Counted from the first letter of the stretch, positions 24,166 through 32,970 are shown. The stretch is 64,000 nt of DNA from Streptomyces sp. R44 (GCF_041053105.1 NZ_CP163444.1:434001-498000); one strand, 5' to 3'. The notes: generated from the sequence alone by a model not told the origin. Numbers and translations: made by a program.

Positions 24166-27153
24166 GTGACCTTCCCCCACCCGCCCGCCGACCTCGCCGG
24201 CGTACGGCACGGCGGCGGCGTCCCGGACCCGGTCGTCGCCGCCCTGGGCGCGCTGGGCAGCGCGGTCGACTGCGCCGGGCTGCGCAGCGTCGGCCTCGAA
24301 GGCCCGCACGTCCTCTGGCTCGTCGCCGACGGCGCGATGGACCTGTTCGCCGTCGACACGGCGCGGCTCGGCCCCTGGCACTCCCTGGGCCGCGTCGAGA
24401 CGGGCACGCTGCTGCTCGGCCCGGTCGACGGCCCCGCGCACACCCTGATAGGCCGCCCCGTGCAGGGCTGCGTGCTGCGCCGCATCGAGCTGCGCGAACT
24501 GCCGTACGGGGCAGGTCAGACGTACGGGGAGCAGGCATACGGAGCCGGGCAGGCCTACGGGGAGCAGGGGTTCGGCGGCCAGTGGCACGAAGGGCACTCG
24601 TACGAGGGGCGGTGGAACCAGGGGCAGTGGCACGCGGACGGCTGGTACGAGAACCGGAGCGCGTACGGCATGCCGGCCGAGGCCCCGCCCAGCCCCCTGG
24701 AACACGCCTTCGCGCTCGGCATCGGGCGCGGCCTTCGCGTCCTGTACCAGGCGGCCCTGGACGACGCCTCCGGCGCGGCCGACGGCGACGTCCTCTGGAT
24801 GCAGGTCAGCCCCGGCAGCATCGCGTACGGAGCGGCGTACGAGAGCCACCAGGGCCAGGGCCACGGGTCCGGCACGCTCCTGATCGAGTCCGCGACCTGG
24901 CAGGGCATGGTCGACCAGCAGTACCGGCTGCTGTACGCCCTGGACGACTGGATCGAGCAGCTCGAACGCGACCACGAGGACCGCGCCGCCGCGGGGATCG
25001 AGGCGGGGAAGGCGGCCCGCACGCGCGCGGACCGGGCGCTGCTCGCCTCCATCGGCCGCTCCGGCGGCACTTCGCCGGCGGATCGTGCGGGCGACGACGC
25101 GACCTACGCCGTGTGCCGGGCCGTCGCCGACGAGGCGCGCATCACCCTCGCGGAGCCGGCCGCCGTCGGCACGGAGACCGGACGCCTCGACCCCGTCGAA
25201 CGCATCGCGGTCGCCTCCCGGATCCGGACCCGGGGCGTCCGGCTCGGTGAGCGCTGGTGGCGCGAGGACAGCGGCCCGCTTGTGGGCCACCGCGCGGCGG
25301 ACGGGACACCGGTCGCCCTGTTGTGGCGGCGCGGCCGGTACGTGGCCTTCGACCCGGCCACCGGTGAGCGGGAGCGCGTCGGCCGGAGCTCCGCCGAGGA
25401 GTTCGCGCCGCGGGCCGTCATGTTCTACCGGCCGCTGCCCGACCGGCCGCTCGGCGTGCTGCGCCTGCTCCGGTTCAGCGTCCGGGGCACCCGGGCCGAG
25501 CTCCGCGACCTGCTCCTCGGCGGGCTCGTCGCGGTCGCGCTCGGCGCCCTCGTCCCCGTCGCCACCGGCAAGGTGCTCGGGACGTACGTACCGGCGGCCG
25601 AGACCGGACTCATCGTCCAGGCCGGCGTCGCGATCATCGCGACCAGCCTCGTGTCGGCCGTCTTCATGCTGCTCCAGAACACCGCGATCCTCCGCATGGA
25701 GGGCCGGATCGAGGCCACGCTCCAGCCGGCCGTCTGGGACCGTCTGCTGCGCCTTCCGACGACGTTCTTCGCCGGCCGCTCGACCGGTGAACTGGCGGGG
25801 GCGGCCATGGGCATCAGCGCCATCCGGCGGGTGCTGTCCGGCATCGGCCCGGTGGTCGTCCAGGCCGGCACCGTGGGGACGGTGAACCTGGTGCTGCTCC
25901 TCGTCTACAGCGTGCCCCTGGCCTTCGTCGCGCTCGCCCTGCTGCTCGCCACGGCCGCCGTCTTCCTGGGCCTCGGCCTCTGGCAGCTGCGCTACCAGAG
26001 GCAGCTGATCCGGCTCGGCCACCAGCTCGACAACCAGGCCTTCCAGACGCTGCGCGGTCTGCCGAAGCTGCGTGTGGCGGCGGCCGAGAGCTTCGCGTAC
26101 GCCGCCTGGGCGGGGCGCTTCGCCCGCACCCGTGAGCTGCACCGGCGCGTCGGGCGGATCAAGAACGTCCTCGCGGTCCTCGGCGCGGTCTGTCTGCCGC
26201 TGTGCACGCTCGTGATGTTCGCGCTCCTGGCCGGCCCGGCCCGCGGCACCCTGTCCGCGAGCGAGTTCCTCACGTTCAGCACCGCCGTCACGATGATGCT
26301 GTCCTCGGTCACGCAGCTGACCGGCGCGCTCCTGTCGGCCGCCGCCGTACAGCCCATGTTCGAACAGATCAGGCCGGTGTTCCGGGAGACGCCCGAGGTC
26401 CGCGGCTCCAGCGCCCCGCCCGGCGAACTCACCGGGGCGATCGAGGCCGAGAACCTCTCCTACCGCTACACCGAGGACGGTCCGCTGGTCCTCGACGGAG
26501 TCGATCTGCGGGTGCGGCCGGGCGAGTTCGTCGCGATCGTCGGGGCCAGCGGCTGCGGCAAGTCCACGCTCCTGCGGCTGCTCATCGGCTTCGACCGGCC
26601 GGCCTCGGGCACCGTGCGGTACGACGGGCAGGACCTCGCGGCCCTCGACCAGGCGGCCGTGCGCCGCCAGTGCGGTGTCGTCCTGCAGAACGCCCAGCCG
26701 TTCTCCGGTTCCGTCCTCGACTGCATCCGCGGCGCCGGAGCGTACCCCCTGGAGGACGCGTGGGCCGCCGCCGCGATGGCGGGCCTGGCCGAGGACATCA
26801 AGGCCATGCCGATGGGCATGCACACGATGCTGACCGACGGCGGCGGCACCGTATCGGGCGGGCAGCGCCAGCGGCTGATGATCGCCCAGGCGCTCATCCG
26901 CAGGCCCCGGATCCTCTTCTTCGACGAGGCGACGAGCGCCCTGGACAACGAGGCGCAGCGGACCGTCATCGAGTCGACCCGCGCGCTGAACGCGACACGC
27001 GTGGTGATCGCCCACCGACTGTCCACGATCATGGACGCGGACCGGGTGATCGCCCTGGCGGACGGGCGTGTCGTCCAGGAGGGGACTCCCGCCGAGCTCC
27101 TCGCCGATACGAGTGGTCTCTTCCACGAACTGGTGCGGCGTCAGCTGGGATGA
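24166..27153 (+). CDS. Second NHLM-type ABC protein with a Tyr/Gly/Gln-rich insert
   Basis: 995 residues, GTG start. About 420 N-terminal residues have no peptidase but carry the cyclic-nucleotide-like region seen in NHLM ATP-binding partners. Residues about 110-168 are an odd low-complexity insert with repeated YGEQ, YGAGQ and WH/WN-Q-G-QW steps, encoded by near-repeats at 24500-24665. Then six membrane spans and an ATPase: Walker A GASGCGKSTLL, signature VSGGQRQRL, Walker B LFFDEATSALD, switch IAHR. It is the expected heterodimer partner of the C39 exporter. The insert may be a species-specific linker. Confidence 0.9.
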   Translation: MTFPHPPADLAGVRHGGGVPDPVVAALGALGSAVDCAGLRSVGLEGPHVLWLVADGAMDLFAVDTARLGPWHSLGRVETGTLLLGPVDGPAHTLIGRPVQGCVLRRIELRELPYGAGQTYGEQAYGAGQAYGEQGFGGQWHEGHSYEGRWNQGQWHADGWYENRSAYGMPAEAPPSPLEHAFALGIGRGLRVLYQAALDDASGAADGDVLWMQVSPGSIAYGAAYESHQGQGHGSGTLLIESATWQGMVDQQYRLLYALDDWIEQLERDHEDRAAAGIEAGKAARTRADRALLASIGRSGGTSPADRAGDDATYAVCRAVADEARITLAEPAAVGTETGRLDPVERIAVASRIRTRGVRLGERWWREDSGPLVGHRAADGTPVALLWRRGRYVAFDPATGERERVGRSSAEEFAPRAVMFYRPLPDRPLGVLRLLRFSVRGTRAELRDLLLGGLVAVALGALVPVATGKVLGTYVPAAETGLIVQAGVAIIATSLVSAVFMLLQNTAILRMEGRIEATLQPAVWDRLLRLPTTFFAGRSTGELAGAAMGISAIRRVLSGIGPVVVQAGTVGTVNLVLLLVYSVPLAFVALALLLATAAVFLGLGLWQLRYQRQLIRLGHQLDNQAFQTLRGLPKLRVAAAESFAYAAWAGRFARTRELHRRVGRIKNVLAVLGAVCLPLCTLVMFALLAGPARGTLSASEFLTFSTAVTMMLSSVTQLTGALLSAAAVQPMFEQIRPVFRETPEVRGSSAPPGELTGAIEAENLSYRYTEDGPLVLDGVDLRVRPGEFVAIVGASGCGKSTLLRLLIGFDRPASGTVRYDGQDLAALDQAAVRRQCGVVLQNAQPFSGSVLDCIRGAGAYPLEDAWAAAAMAGLAEDIKAMPMGMHTMLTDGGGTVSGGQRQRLMIAQALIRRPRILFFDEATSALDNEAQRTVIESTRALNATRVVIAHRLSTIMDADRVIALADGRVVQEGTPAELLADTSGLFHELVRRQLG

Positions 27154-27215
27154 AACCGGATCGGCCGTCGGGGGCGTGTACACGTAGGACAGTGATCATC
27201 GCGGAAGGAGACCCC

Positions 27216-28160
27216 TTGCACACCCACGGACCCGGCCCGTCCCGCCGTACCGCGCTCACCCTGGGCGTCGGAGCGGCGCTCACGGCCGCTCTCGCCCTGA
27301 ACGGCGGAGCGGCGCAGGCCTTACCGGAACCGGGCGGCATCGTCGCGCGGCTGAGGCGCCTGGAGCAGGAGCACACCGCACGGCTCGGCGTGTTCGCCCG
27401 TGACATGCGCACGGGCAGGACGGTGACCTACCGGGGGCACGAGCGCTTCCCGATGGCCTCCGTGTTCAAGACCCTCGCCGCCGCGGCCGTCCTGCGCGAC
27501 CTCGACCACGACGGCGAGTTCCTCGCCCGCCGCGTCCACTACACGCAGGCGTACGTCGCGAGGTCCGGCATCTCGCCGGTCGCGGGGCTCGCCGAGAACA
27601 TCAAGGGCGGCATGACGATCGCCGAACTCTGCGACGCCACCATCCGCTTCAGCGACAACACCGCCGGCAACCTGCTCCTCCAGGAGCTGGGCGGTCCCAC
27701 CGCCGTCACCCGCTTCTGCCGCTCGATCGGCGACCGGGTCACGCGGCTCGACCGCTGGGAGCCCGAGCTCAACTCGGCGGAGCCCTGGCGGGTCACCGAC
27801 ACCACCACCCCGCACGCCATCGGCCTCTCGTACGCCCGTCTCGTACTCGGCGACGTGCTGGAACCCCGGGACCGCGAGCGGCTCACCGACTGGCTGCTCC
27901 GCAACACCACCAGTACCGAGAAGTTCGGCCGCGGCCTGCCCCCCGAGTGGCGCCTCGGGGACAAGACGGGTTCCCCGCGCTACGGCGGGGCCAACGACGT
28001 GGGCATCGCCTGGCGGCCGGACGGCACGCCGATCGTCCTCGCCGTCCTCAGCACCCAGCCGGAGGAGGACGCCCCGACCGACAACCCGCTCGTGGCATCG
28101 ACCGCCGCGCTGCTGGCCGAGGAGTTCGGCGCGGGGGCGGATGCGGACCACCGTGTCTGA
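27216..28160 (+). CDS. Class A beta-lactamase
   Basis: 314 residues from a TTG at 27216 with GGAAGGAG six bases upstream. A twin-arginine signal (SRRTALTLGVGAALTAALAL) targets it outside. All class A motifs are present: SVFK at residues 82-85 (Ser70-x-x-Lys73), SDN, the omega-loop WEPELN with the general-base glutamate, and DKTGSPRYG. It should hydrolyse beta-lactams by a serine acyl-enzyme. It follows the exporter by 62 bases on the same strand, so could share its transcript. No LysR-type bla regulator is beside it. Confidence 0.93.
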   Translation: MHTHGPGPSRRTALTLGVGAALTAALALNGGAAQALPEPGGIVARLRRLEQEHTARLGVFARDMRTGRTVTYRGHERFPMASVFKTLAAAAVLRDLDHDGEFLARRVHYTQAYVARSGISPVAGLAENIKGGMTIAELCDATIRFSDNTAGNLLLQELGGPTAVTRFCRSIGDRVTRLDRWEPELNSAEPWRVTDTTTPHAIGLSYARLVLGDVLEPRDRERLTDWLLRNTTSTEKFGRGLPPEWRLGDKTGSPRYGGANDVGIAWRPDGTPIVLAVLSTQPEEDAPTDNPLVASTAALLAEEFGAGADADHRV

Positions 28161-28204
28161 TTCGTTCAAGAGGAAGACGACCCCGGCCCGCTAACGTCGG
28201 TGCC

Positions 28205-28615
28205 ATGACCATCACGGGCAAGGAATCGCGCCACCTCGGCGTCTGGATCGACCGCACCGCCGCCGATGTCTACGCCTACGCGTCGGACCCGGCCAACCTG
28301 CCCGCGTGGGCGCACGGCCTGGGGAAGTCCATCGAGAGGGTCGGGGACCAGTGGGTGGCGGACTCCTCTCCCCTGGGCCGCGTCGTGGTCGCCGTCGTTC
28401 CGCGCAACGAGCTGGGCGTGCTCGACCACGACGTCACCCTCCCCTCGGGGGAGACCGTCCACAACCCGGTCCGTGTGCTCGCCGACGGCGCCGCGAGCGA
28501 GGTGGTGTTCACTCTCCGCCGTCAGCCGGGGACGAGCGACGCCGACTTCGAGCGCGACGCCGCCACGGTCACGGCCGACCTGGCCCGGCTGAAGGAGCTG
28601 TTGGAGTCCGCTTGA
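28205..28615 (+). CDS. SRPBCC-fold polyketide cyclase/dehydrase-like protein
   Basis: 136 residues. The N terminus LGVWIDRTAADVYAYASDPANLPAWAHGL is typical of START-like SRPBCC proteins with a ligand cavity, followed by strands VVVAVVPRNELGVLDHDV and EVVFTLRRQPG and the long C-terminal helix. These bind small hydrophobic ligands; this one's ligand is unknown. It starts 44 bases after the beta-lactamase. Confidence 0.8.
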   Translation: MTITGKESRHLGVWIDRTAADVYAYASDPANLPAWAHGLGKSIERVGDQWVADSSPLGRVVVAVVPRNELGVLDHDVTLPSGETVHNPVRVLADGAASEVVFTLRRQPGTSDADFERDAATVTADLARLKELLESA

Positions 28616-28655
28616 GCCCTCCTCGGCGGAGGCCAACGCCTTGGTACCGGACGCG

Positions 28656-29165
28656 TCAGCGCAGGCGGCGGGCGTCGACCTCCTGGTCGAGGCGCCAGGT
28701 GCGGCCGCCGTCGGTGGACCGTTCGTTGCGCCAGTGGAACGAGTCGGCGGTGATGTCGGCGAAGGTCCACCGGACGAGGTCGCCGCCGGCGGCGCGTTCC
28801 ATGACGATCTCGTCGTCGATCCGGCGGGCGTACATGTGCACCTGGTCGCCGTGGGCGGTGCCGTGGAAGGTGAACCGCCAGAGCTGGAGGCGGGGATCCC
28901 AGATGCGTACGCACAGACCGCACTCCTGGTCCGGGTCTCGGCCTTCGGCGGTGAGTTCCTCGCGTCCGGGCCGACGCCAGACGTCCAGGACCGCCCGGCC
29001 CTCCAGGGCGTAGCCGAACTCCCAGTCGCCGCTGACGCCGTGGGCCGGGGAGCCGTCGGCCGGGTGGTACGTGATCCTGGTGGCCCAGTGTCCGGTCAGG
29101 CGTCCGAACTGCTCCATCTCGGTCGGGTACAGCGGGCTGGGGCCGTCGGCGAGCAGCGTCTTCAT
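28656..29165 (-). CDS. Hypothetical beta-rich protein coupled to the arginase-family gene
   Basis: 169 residues. The ATG at 29165 overlaps the stop of the arginase-family gene by 4 bases. Sequence pattern (LTGHWATRITYHP, GDWEFGYALEGRAVLDVW, QLWRFTFHGTAHGDQVHMYARR, FHWRNERSTDGGRTWRLDQEV) suggests a lipocalin- or DUF1579-like antiparallel barrel. No catalytic motif seen and function unknown. It is convergent with the SRPBCC gene. Confidence 0.75.
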   Translation of the reverse strand: MKTLLADGPSPLYPTEMEQFGRLTGHWATRITYHPADGSPAHGVSGDWEFGYALEGRAVLDVWRRPGREELTAEGRDPDQECGLCVRIWDPRLQLWRFTFHGTAHGDQVHMYARRIDDEIVMERAAGGDLVRWTFADITADSFHWRNERSTDGGRTWRLDQEVDARRLR

Positions 29166-30076
29166 GCGGGTGTCTCCGCGGACGTGAGCGGGGTCAGGGC
29201 GTGGGCGAGGCAGTCGACGATGGGGGCGGCGTACGCACCGTCCGGGTCGAGTTCGGGGTCGTAGACGGCCATGTCGAGCCCCACCACGCGACCGGTGCCG
29301 GCCAGGGTCGAGACGAGCTCGGCCAGCTGGGGGAAGTCCAGGCCCGGGCGGCCCGGGGTGTCCACGGCGGGCAGGACGCGTTCGTCGAGCACGTCGAGGT
29401 CGATGTGGAGCCAGACGCGGTCGAGCGCGCGCCGCTCCAGGTGGCGGACGACCCGATGCCCCAGTGCGGTGACGCCGATCCGATGGATCTCCTGTGCGGT
29501 GATCCGGGTGACCGGGGGCCCCTCCTCGTCCTCCTCGCGGTCGCCGATCTGGACCACGTCCTCGTCGGCGACGAGAGGTCGGCCCACCGCCGGCCAGTGG
29601 GTGAGCAGCAGTTCGCCGCGGCCGGTGGCCAGGGCCAGGTCCATCCCGGCCGCCGAACCGAGGGCCGTACCGGCGTCGTGGTTTCCGGGGTGCCGGAAGT
29701 CGCTGTGCCCGTCGAGGTGGACCAGGCCGCAGCGACCGTGGCGCCGGGCCCCGAGCAGGCACCCGAGGAGGATGCTGCAGTCGCCGCCGAGGACGACCGG
29801 GAACCGGGAGGCGGCGAGCGCGCTGTGGACCGCTTCTCCGAGGCGGAGTGTGTGCTCGCGGAGGGTCACGCCGTTGCGGACGCGGGTCGCGGGCTGCGGG
29901 TCGGCCGCGTAGGGCGGGCGGTCGAGCTCCACCAGCCTGTCCGGTTTCAGGCGTGCTTCGAGGCCTGCCGACAGCAGGGCCCGCGGGGCGCGCCAGGTTC
30001 CTGGCTCGCGCCCCGGCGCGGGCGGTCGCAGGCCGAGGTTCCAGGGGGCCGCGATGAGCTCGACGGCTGCGGTCAC
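29162..30076 (-). CDS. Arginase/agmatinase-family enzyme with a variant metal motif
   Basis: 304 residues from the GTG at 30076, chosen because GAGGAG lies 7 bases upstream; an ATG at 30112 is in frame. Ureohydrolase motifs: VVLGGDCS where most members have GGDHS, VHLDGHSDF (D-x-H-x-D), and HIDLDVLDERVLPAVDTPGRPG (D-x-D). The first manganese-ligand histidine is thus cysteine, while the aspartates and second histidine remain. Members split guanidino groups to urea, or formimino groups. If it makes urea, the urease at 6684 could use it. Divergent from the CGNR regulator. Confidence 0.85.
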   Translation of the reverse strand: MTAAVELIAAPWNLGLRPPAPGREPGTWRAPRALLSAGLEARLKPDRLVELDRPPYAADPQPATRVRNGVTLREHTLRLGEAVHSALAASRFPVVLGGDCSILLGCLLGARRHGRCGLVHLDGHSDFRHPGNHDAGTALGSAAGMDLALATGRGELLLTHWPAVGRPLVADEDVVQIGDREEDEEGPPVTRITAQEIHRIGVTALGHRVVRHLERRALDRVWLHIDLDVLDERVLPAVDTPGRPGLDFPQLAELVSTLAGTGRVVGLDMAVYDPELDPDGAYAAPIVDCLAHALTPLTSAETPA

Positions 30077-30118
30077 GGGCGTCTCCTCACATCCGAGCAT
30101 CCGAACATCCACGAGGGA

Positions 30119-30150
30119 TCCAACCGGATAACATCAGTACACTGGTTGGA
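30119..30150. promoter_or_regulatory. Inverted repeat in the arginase/CGNR divergent promoter
   Basis: Perfect 7-base arms TCCAACC and GGTTGGA spaced by 18 bases, within the 106-base gap between the two divergent starts. A plausible operator for the CGNR protein. Confidence 0.45.
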
Positions 30151-30182
30151 ACGACGGAGGCAAGCACAGGAAAGGCGGTCGC

Positions 30183-30824
30183 GTGGCGGGCAGCATCCGG
30201 CCTCACACCTTCACGGCCCGGGATCTGGTCGGCGGGCATCTCGTCATCGACCTGGTGAACACGGTCACGGCGCGCGACGCCGAGCCCGTCGACTGGCTCG
30301 ACGGGTACCCGCGCCTCCTTGAGTGGGCCGCACTCACCGGGCACTTCTCCCCCGCCGACCTCACCGCCCTGCGGCAGCTCGCCGACGCCGACCCGGGCGC
30401 GGCCGGTTCGGCCCTGGACCGGATCCGCGAGCTGCGCGAGGCCCTGCACGAGCTGCTCACGGCGCTGATCCACCAGGACGCTCCGGCTCCGGCGGAAGCG
30501 CTCGCCCAGGTGGAGAAGGACTGGAAGAGCGCGGTCGCCCGGGCGCGTCTCACGCTGCACGGAACCTCGCCGCAGCCCCGGGTCGACGTCGGGACGTCGG
30601 GGCTCGACCACCTCCGCCACGAGCTCGCCCTGCGGGCCTTCGACCTGCTGCGGGCACTGCCGCCGGAACGCGCCCGCGTCTGCCCCGGCGGGCGCTGCGG
30701 CTGGCTCTTCCTGGACAGCTCCCGTGGCGGCCGGCGCCGCTGGTGCTCCATGGCCACCTGCGGCAACGCCGCCAAGGGCCGCACCCACTACCAGCGGAAC
30801 CGGGCCGCCGCGCCCCAGGAGTGA
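30183..30824 (+). CDS. CGNR zinc-finger regulator (ABATE domain)
   Basis: 213 residues, GTG start. The N-terminal ABATE domain (HLVIDLVNTVTARD, WLDGYPRLLEWAALTG) is followed by a C-terminal CGNR zinc finger with CPGGRCGWLFLDSSRGGRRRWCSM-type spacing and CGN in ATCGNAAK. These are probable DNA-binding stress regulators. Its divergent position next to the arginase-family operon suggests it controls that operon. Confidence 0.88.
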   Translation: MAGSIRPHTFTARDLVGGHLVIDLVNTVTARDAEPVDWLDGYPRLLEWAALTGHFSPADLTALRQLADADPGAAGSALDRIRELREALHELLTALIHQDAPAPAEALAQVEKDWKSAVARARLTLHGTSPQPRVDVGTSGLDHLRHELALRAFDLLRALPPERARVCPGGRCGWLFLDSSRGGRRRWCSMATCGNAAKGRTHYQRNRAAAPQE

Positions 30825-30846
30825 CCGGGGTACGCGGTCGGCTCGC

Positions 30847-31452
30847 CTACCGGGCGGGGGTCCGGGGCGCGGCCACGGTGCTGAGGTGTTCGGCGTACTC
30901 GTCCAGGGCCGCCTGGGCCTGGACGTCGTCGCGGTCGATCAGCCAGTTCAGGGTCAGCCCGTCCATGACGCTCAGGCCGTAGCGCGCCAGGGCCGGGAGC
31001 GGCACGGTCCAGCCGAAGCCCGCGAGGTCGGCGATGGCTTCGAGGTGGTCGCTGTAGACCTTGAGGTAGTGCTGGTACTGGCGGCGGGCGACGTCGGCCA
31101 GGCCGGGCTGGCGCAGGGCGTACTGGGTGAGCTCGTAGGTGACCATGTGCTCGGCGGGCCGCTCGCGGACCTGGTCCCAGTAGGTGTGCAGGGTGTGGAA
31201 GATGATGTCGCGCGTCGAGCCTTCCGCCGGCGACGCGGTGGCGGGGGCGACGCTCCTCAGGGTGATGCGTTCGATCACGCTGTGGAGGAGCTCCTCCTTG
31301 GAGCGGAAGCAGTAGTGGAAGGCTCCGAGGGGAAGTCCCGCCTCGCTGACGACGGCGCGGGTCGTGGTCTTGGCGACCCCGTCGCGGATCATCACGCGGA
31401 TGGCCGCCTCGACCAGCTGCTCACGGCGCTCGTCGGCTGAGCGGCGGGTCAT
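30847..31452 (-). CDS. TetR-family regulator
   Basis: 201 residues. HTH KTTTRAVVSEAGLPLGAFHYCFRSKEELL near residues 28-56, followed by a helical domain (IIFHTLHTYWDQVRERPAEHMVTYELTQYAL). It is unrelated in its helix to the agmatine-block TetR pair. Located 94 bases downstream of the deaminase/aldolase gene on the same strand; it could regulate that gene or be separate. Confidence 0.9.
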   Translation of the reverse strand: MTRRSADERREQLVEAAIRVMIRDGVAKTTTRAVVSEAGLPLGAFHYCFRSKEELLHSVIERITLRSVAPATASPAEGSTRDIIFHTLHTYWDQVRERPAEHMVTYELTQYALRQPGLADVARRQYQHYLKVYSDHLEAIADLAGFGWTVPLPALARYGLSVMDGLTLNWLIDRDDVQAQAALDEYAEHLSTVAAPRTPAR

Positions 31453-31546
31453 GGCGTCTCCATCGACGGGGTGGGGCGGTGAACCGGATCAACGTATCCC
31501 AGCGGCTCCGCCGGGCCGCGATCAGGGCGGCCCCGCGAGCGGCCGG

Positions 31547-32869
31547 TCACAGGAAGGCCCGGCCCTCGCCCCGGTAGGTCGGTACGACGTCGACGATCCG
31601 GTCGCCGTCGACGAGATGGAGCTCGTTGACGCGTTCGCACAGTTCGCCCGCTTTGGCGTGCCGGAACCAGACGCGGTCGCCCGTCCGCAGGCCCGCCACT
31701 CCGTCGCCGGTGAGGGGCGTCTGGACTTCGCCCGCGCCCTCCTGGGAGAGGAGTCGCAGGCCGGTCGGCCACACGGGCACGGGCAGTCGGTCGGCGCCGG
31801 GGGCGCCGGAGGCGATCCACCCGCCGCCGAGGACGGTGACGTGGCGCGGGCCGGGACGGCGTACGACGGACAGGACGAAGTGGGCGGCGGGGTGCGGGCG
31901 GAAGCCGCGGTAGTGGTCGAAGAGGGTCGGGGCGTAGAGGCCGGACCCGGCGCCGAGTTCGGTGACGGCCGGTTCGGCGGAGGTGTTCTCCAGGCTGCCG
32001 GTGCCTCCGCCGTTGACGAACTCCAGAGGGGTCACGGACTGGACGGCGCGGATGGCGGCGGCGCGTCGTTCGCGCAGTTCGCGGGTGGAGAGCTTCTGCA
32101 TGAACCGGATGGCGGTGCGGCCGGCCCGCGAGCCGGGCTGGTTGTCGCCGATACCGGCGATCTGCCCTTCGTACGACATGAGGCCGACGAGCCGGAGACG
32201 CGGTCGGGCGGCGACGGCCAGGGCCAGCTCCCGGGCCTGGCGCGGTGTGTGCAGGGGCGAGCGGCGCATACCGAGGTGGAGGCGTCCGCCGGCCAGGCGC
32301 AGCGAGGCGTCGAGGTCGAGGCAGACGCGGACCGGGGGGCCGGTCGGGCCGATGGCGTCGGCCACGAGGTCGAGGTGCTCGACGGAGTCGATCATGACGG
32401 TGACGCGGGCGGCGAGCTGCTCGTCGCCTCCCAGGCGGCCGAGCGCGTCCGTGTCGGCGGAGGGGTAGCCGACGAGGACGTCGTGGTGGTCCTCGGCGAG
32501 CCAGAGCGCCTCGGGGAGCGTGAAGGCGAGGATGCCGGAGAAACCGGGGAGGCGGAGGGTGTCGCCGATGAGGGCGCGGCAGCGGAGGGACTTGCTGGCG
32601 AGCCGGATCGGCTTGCCGCCGGCGCGCCGGGTCATCTGCGTGGCGTTGGCCCGCAGGGCACCGAGGTCGACGACGGCGAACGGCGGCTGGAGGGCAGCGG
32701 TCGCTTCCTGGAGGCTCGGGAGCCCGGCGAGGCCCGAGAGCCCGGCCGAGCCCGGGGAACCGGAGGGACTCAGGGAGCCGGAAGGGCTCGGGGAGCCGGC
32801 TGGTGGCGGCGGACTCCCGAGGCGGTGCGGAGCGGGCGTCGTTCCGGTGACGTACGGCTGCTGTGCCAT
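31547..32869 (-). CDS. PLP-dependent amino-acid deaminase/aldolase
   Basis: 440 residues from the ATG at 32869. After a Gly/Ser/Pro-rich N-terminal stretch of about 40 residues comes an alanine-racemase-like barrel: PFAVVDLGALRANA, then the PLP lysine in RLASKSLRCRA, and VNGGGTGSLE (phosphate loop). The C-terminal domain resembles D-threonine aldolase/D-serine dehydratase (VWFRHAKAGELCERVNELHLVDGD, metal-binding H and C). It probably cleaves or deaminates a beta-hydroxy amino acid. Divergent from the lactone oxidase gene across a 22-base inverted repeat. Confidence 0.85.
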   Translation of the reverse strand: MAQQPYVTGTTPAPHRLGSPPPPAGSPSPSGSLSPSGSPGSAGLSGLAGLPSLQEATAALQPPFAVVDLGALRANATQMTRRAGGKPIRLASKSLRCRALIGDTLRLPGFSGILAFTLPEALWLAEDHHDVLVGYPSADTDALGRLGGDEQLAARVTVMIDSVEHLDLVADAIGPTGPPVRVCLDLDASLRLAGGRLHLGMRRSPLHTPRQARELALAVAARPRLRLVGLMSYEGQIAGIGDNQPGSRAGRTAIRFMQKLSTRELRERRAAAIRAVQSVTPLEFVNGGGTGSLENTSAEPAVTELGAGSGLYAPTLFDHYRGFRPHPAAHFVLSVVRRPGPRHVTVLGGGWIASGAPGADRLPVPVWPTGLRLLSQEGAGEVQTPLTGDGVAGLRTGDRVWFRHAKAGELCERVNELHLVDGDRIVDVVPTYRGEGRAFL

Positions 32870-32915
32870 GACCCTGTGGCCTTTCTCCAGACCTGCTCGG
32901 CCCCGCAACCGTCCC

Positions 32916-32970
32916 TTGGTCAACCGTCCAAGTCAAGCGTCCCCGACTCTTGACTTGGACGGTTGACCAA
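32916..32970. promoter_or_regulatory. Perfect 22-base inverted repeat between divergent genes
   Basis: Arms 32916-32937 and 32949-32970 (the second beginning CTTGACTTGGACGG) are exact reverse complements around an 11-base spacer. Each arm also holds two TTGAC/GTTGAC steps 13 bases apart. It lies 46 bases from the aldolase start and 72 from the oxidase start, well placed to control both. Confidence 0.8.

Noticed and set aside
24151..27183. 1010-codon minus-strand frame opposite the second ABC exporter gene
   Set aside because: It is an antisense shadow; the plus strand shows complete ABC motifs across the same span.
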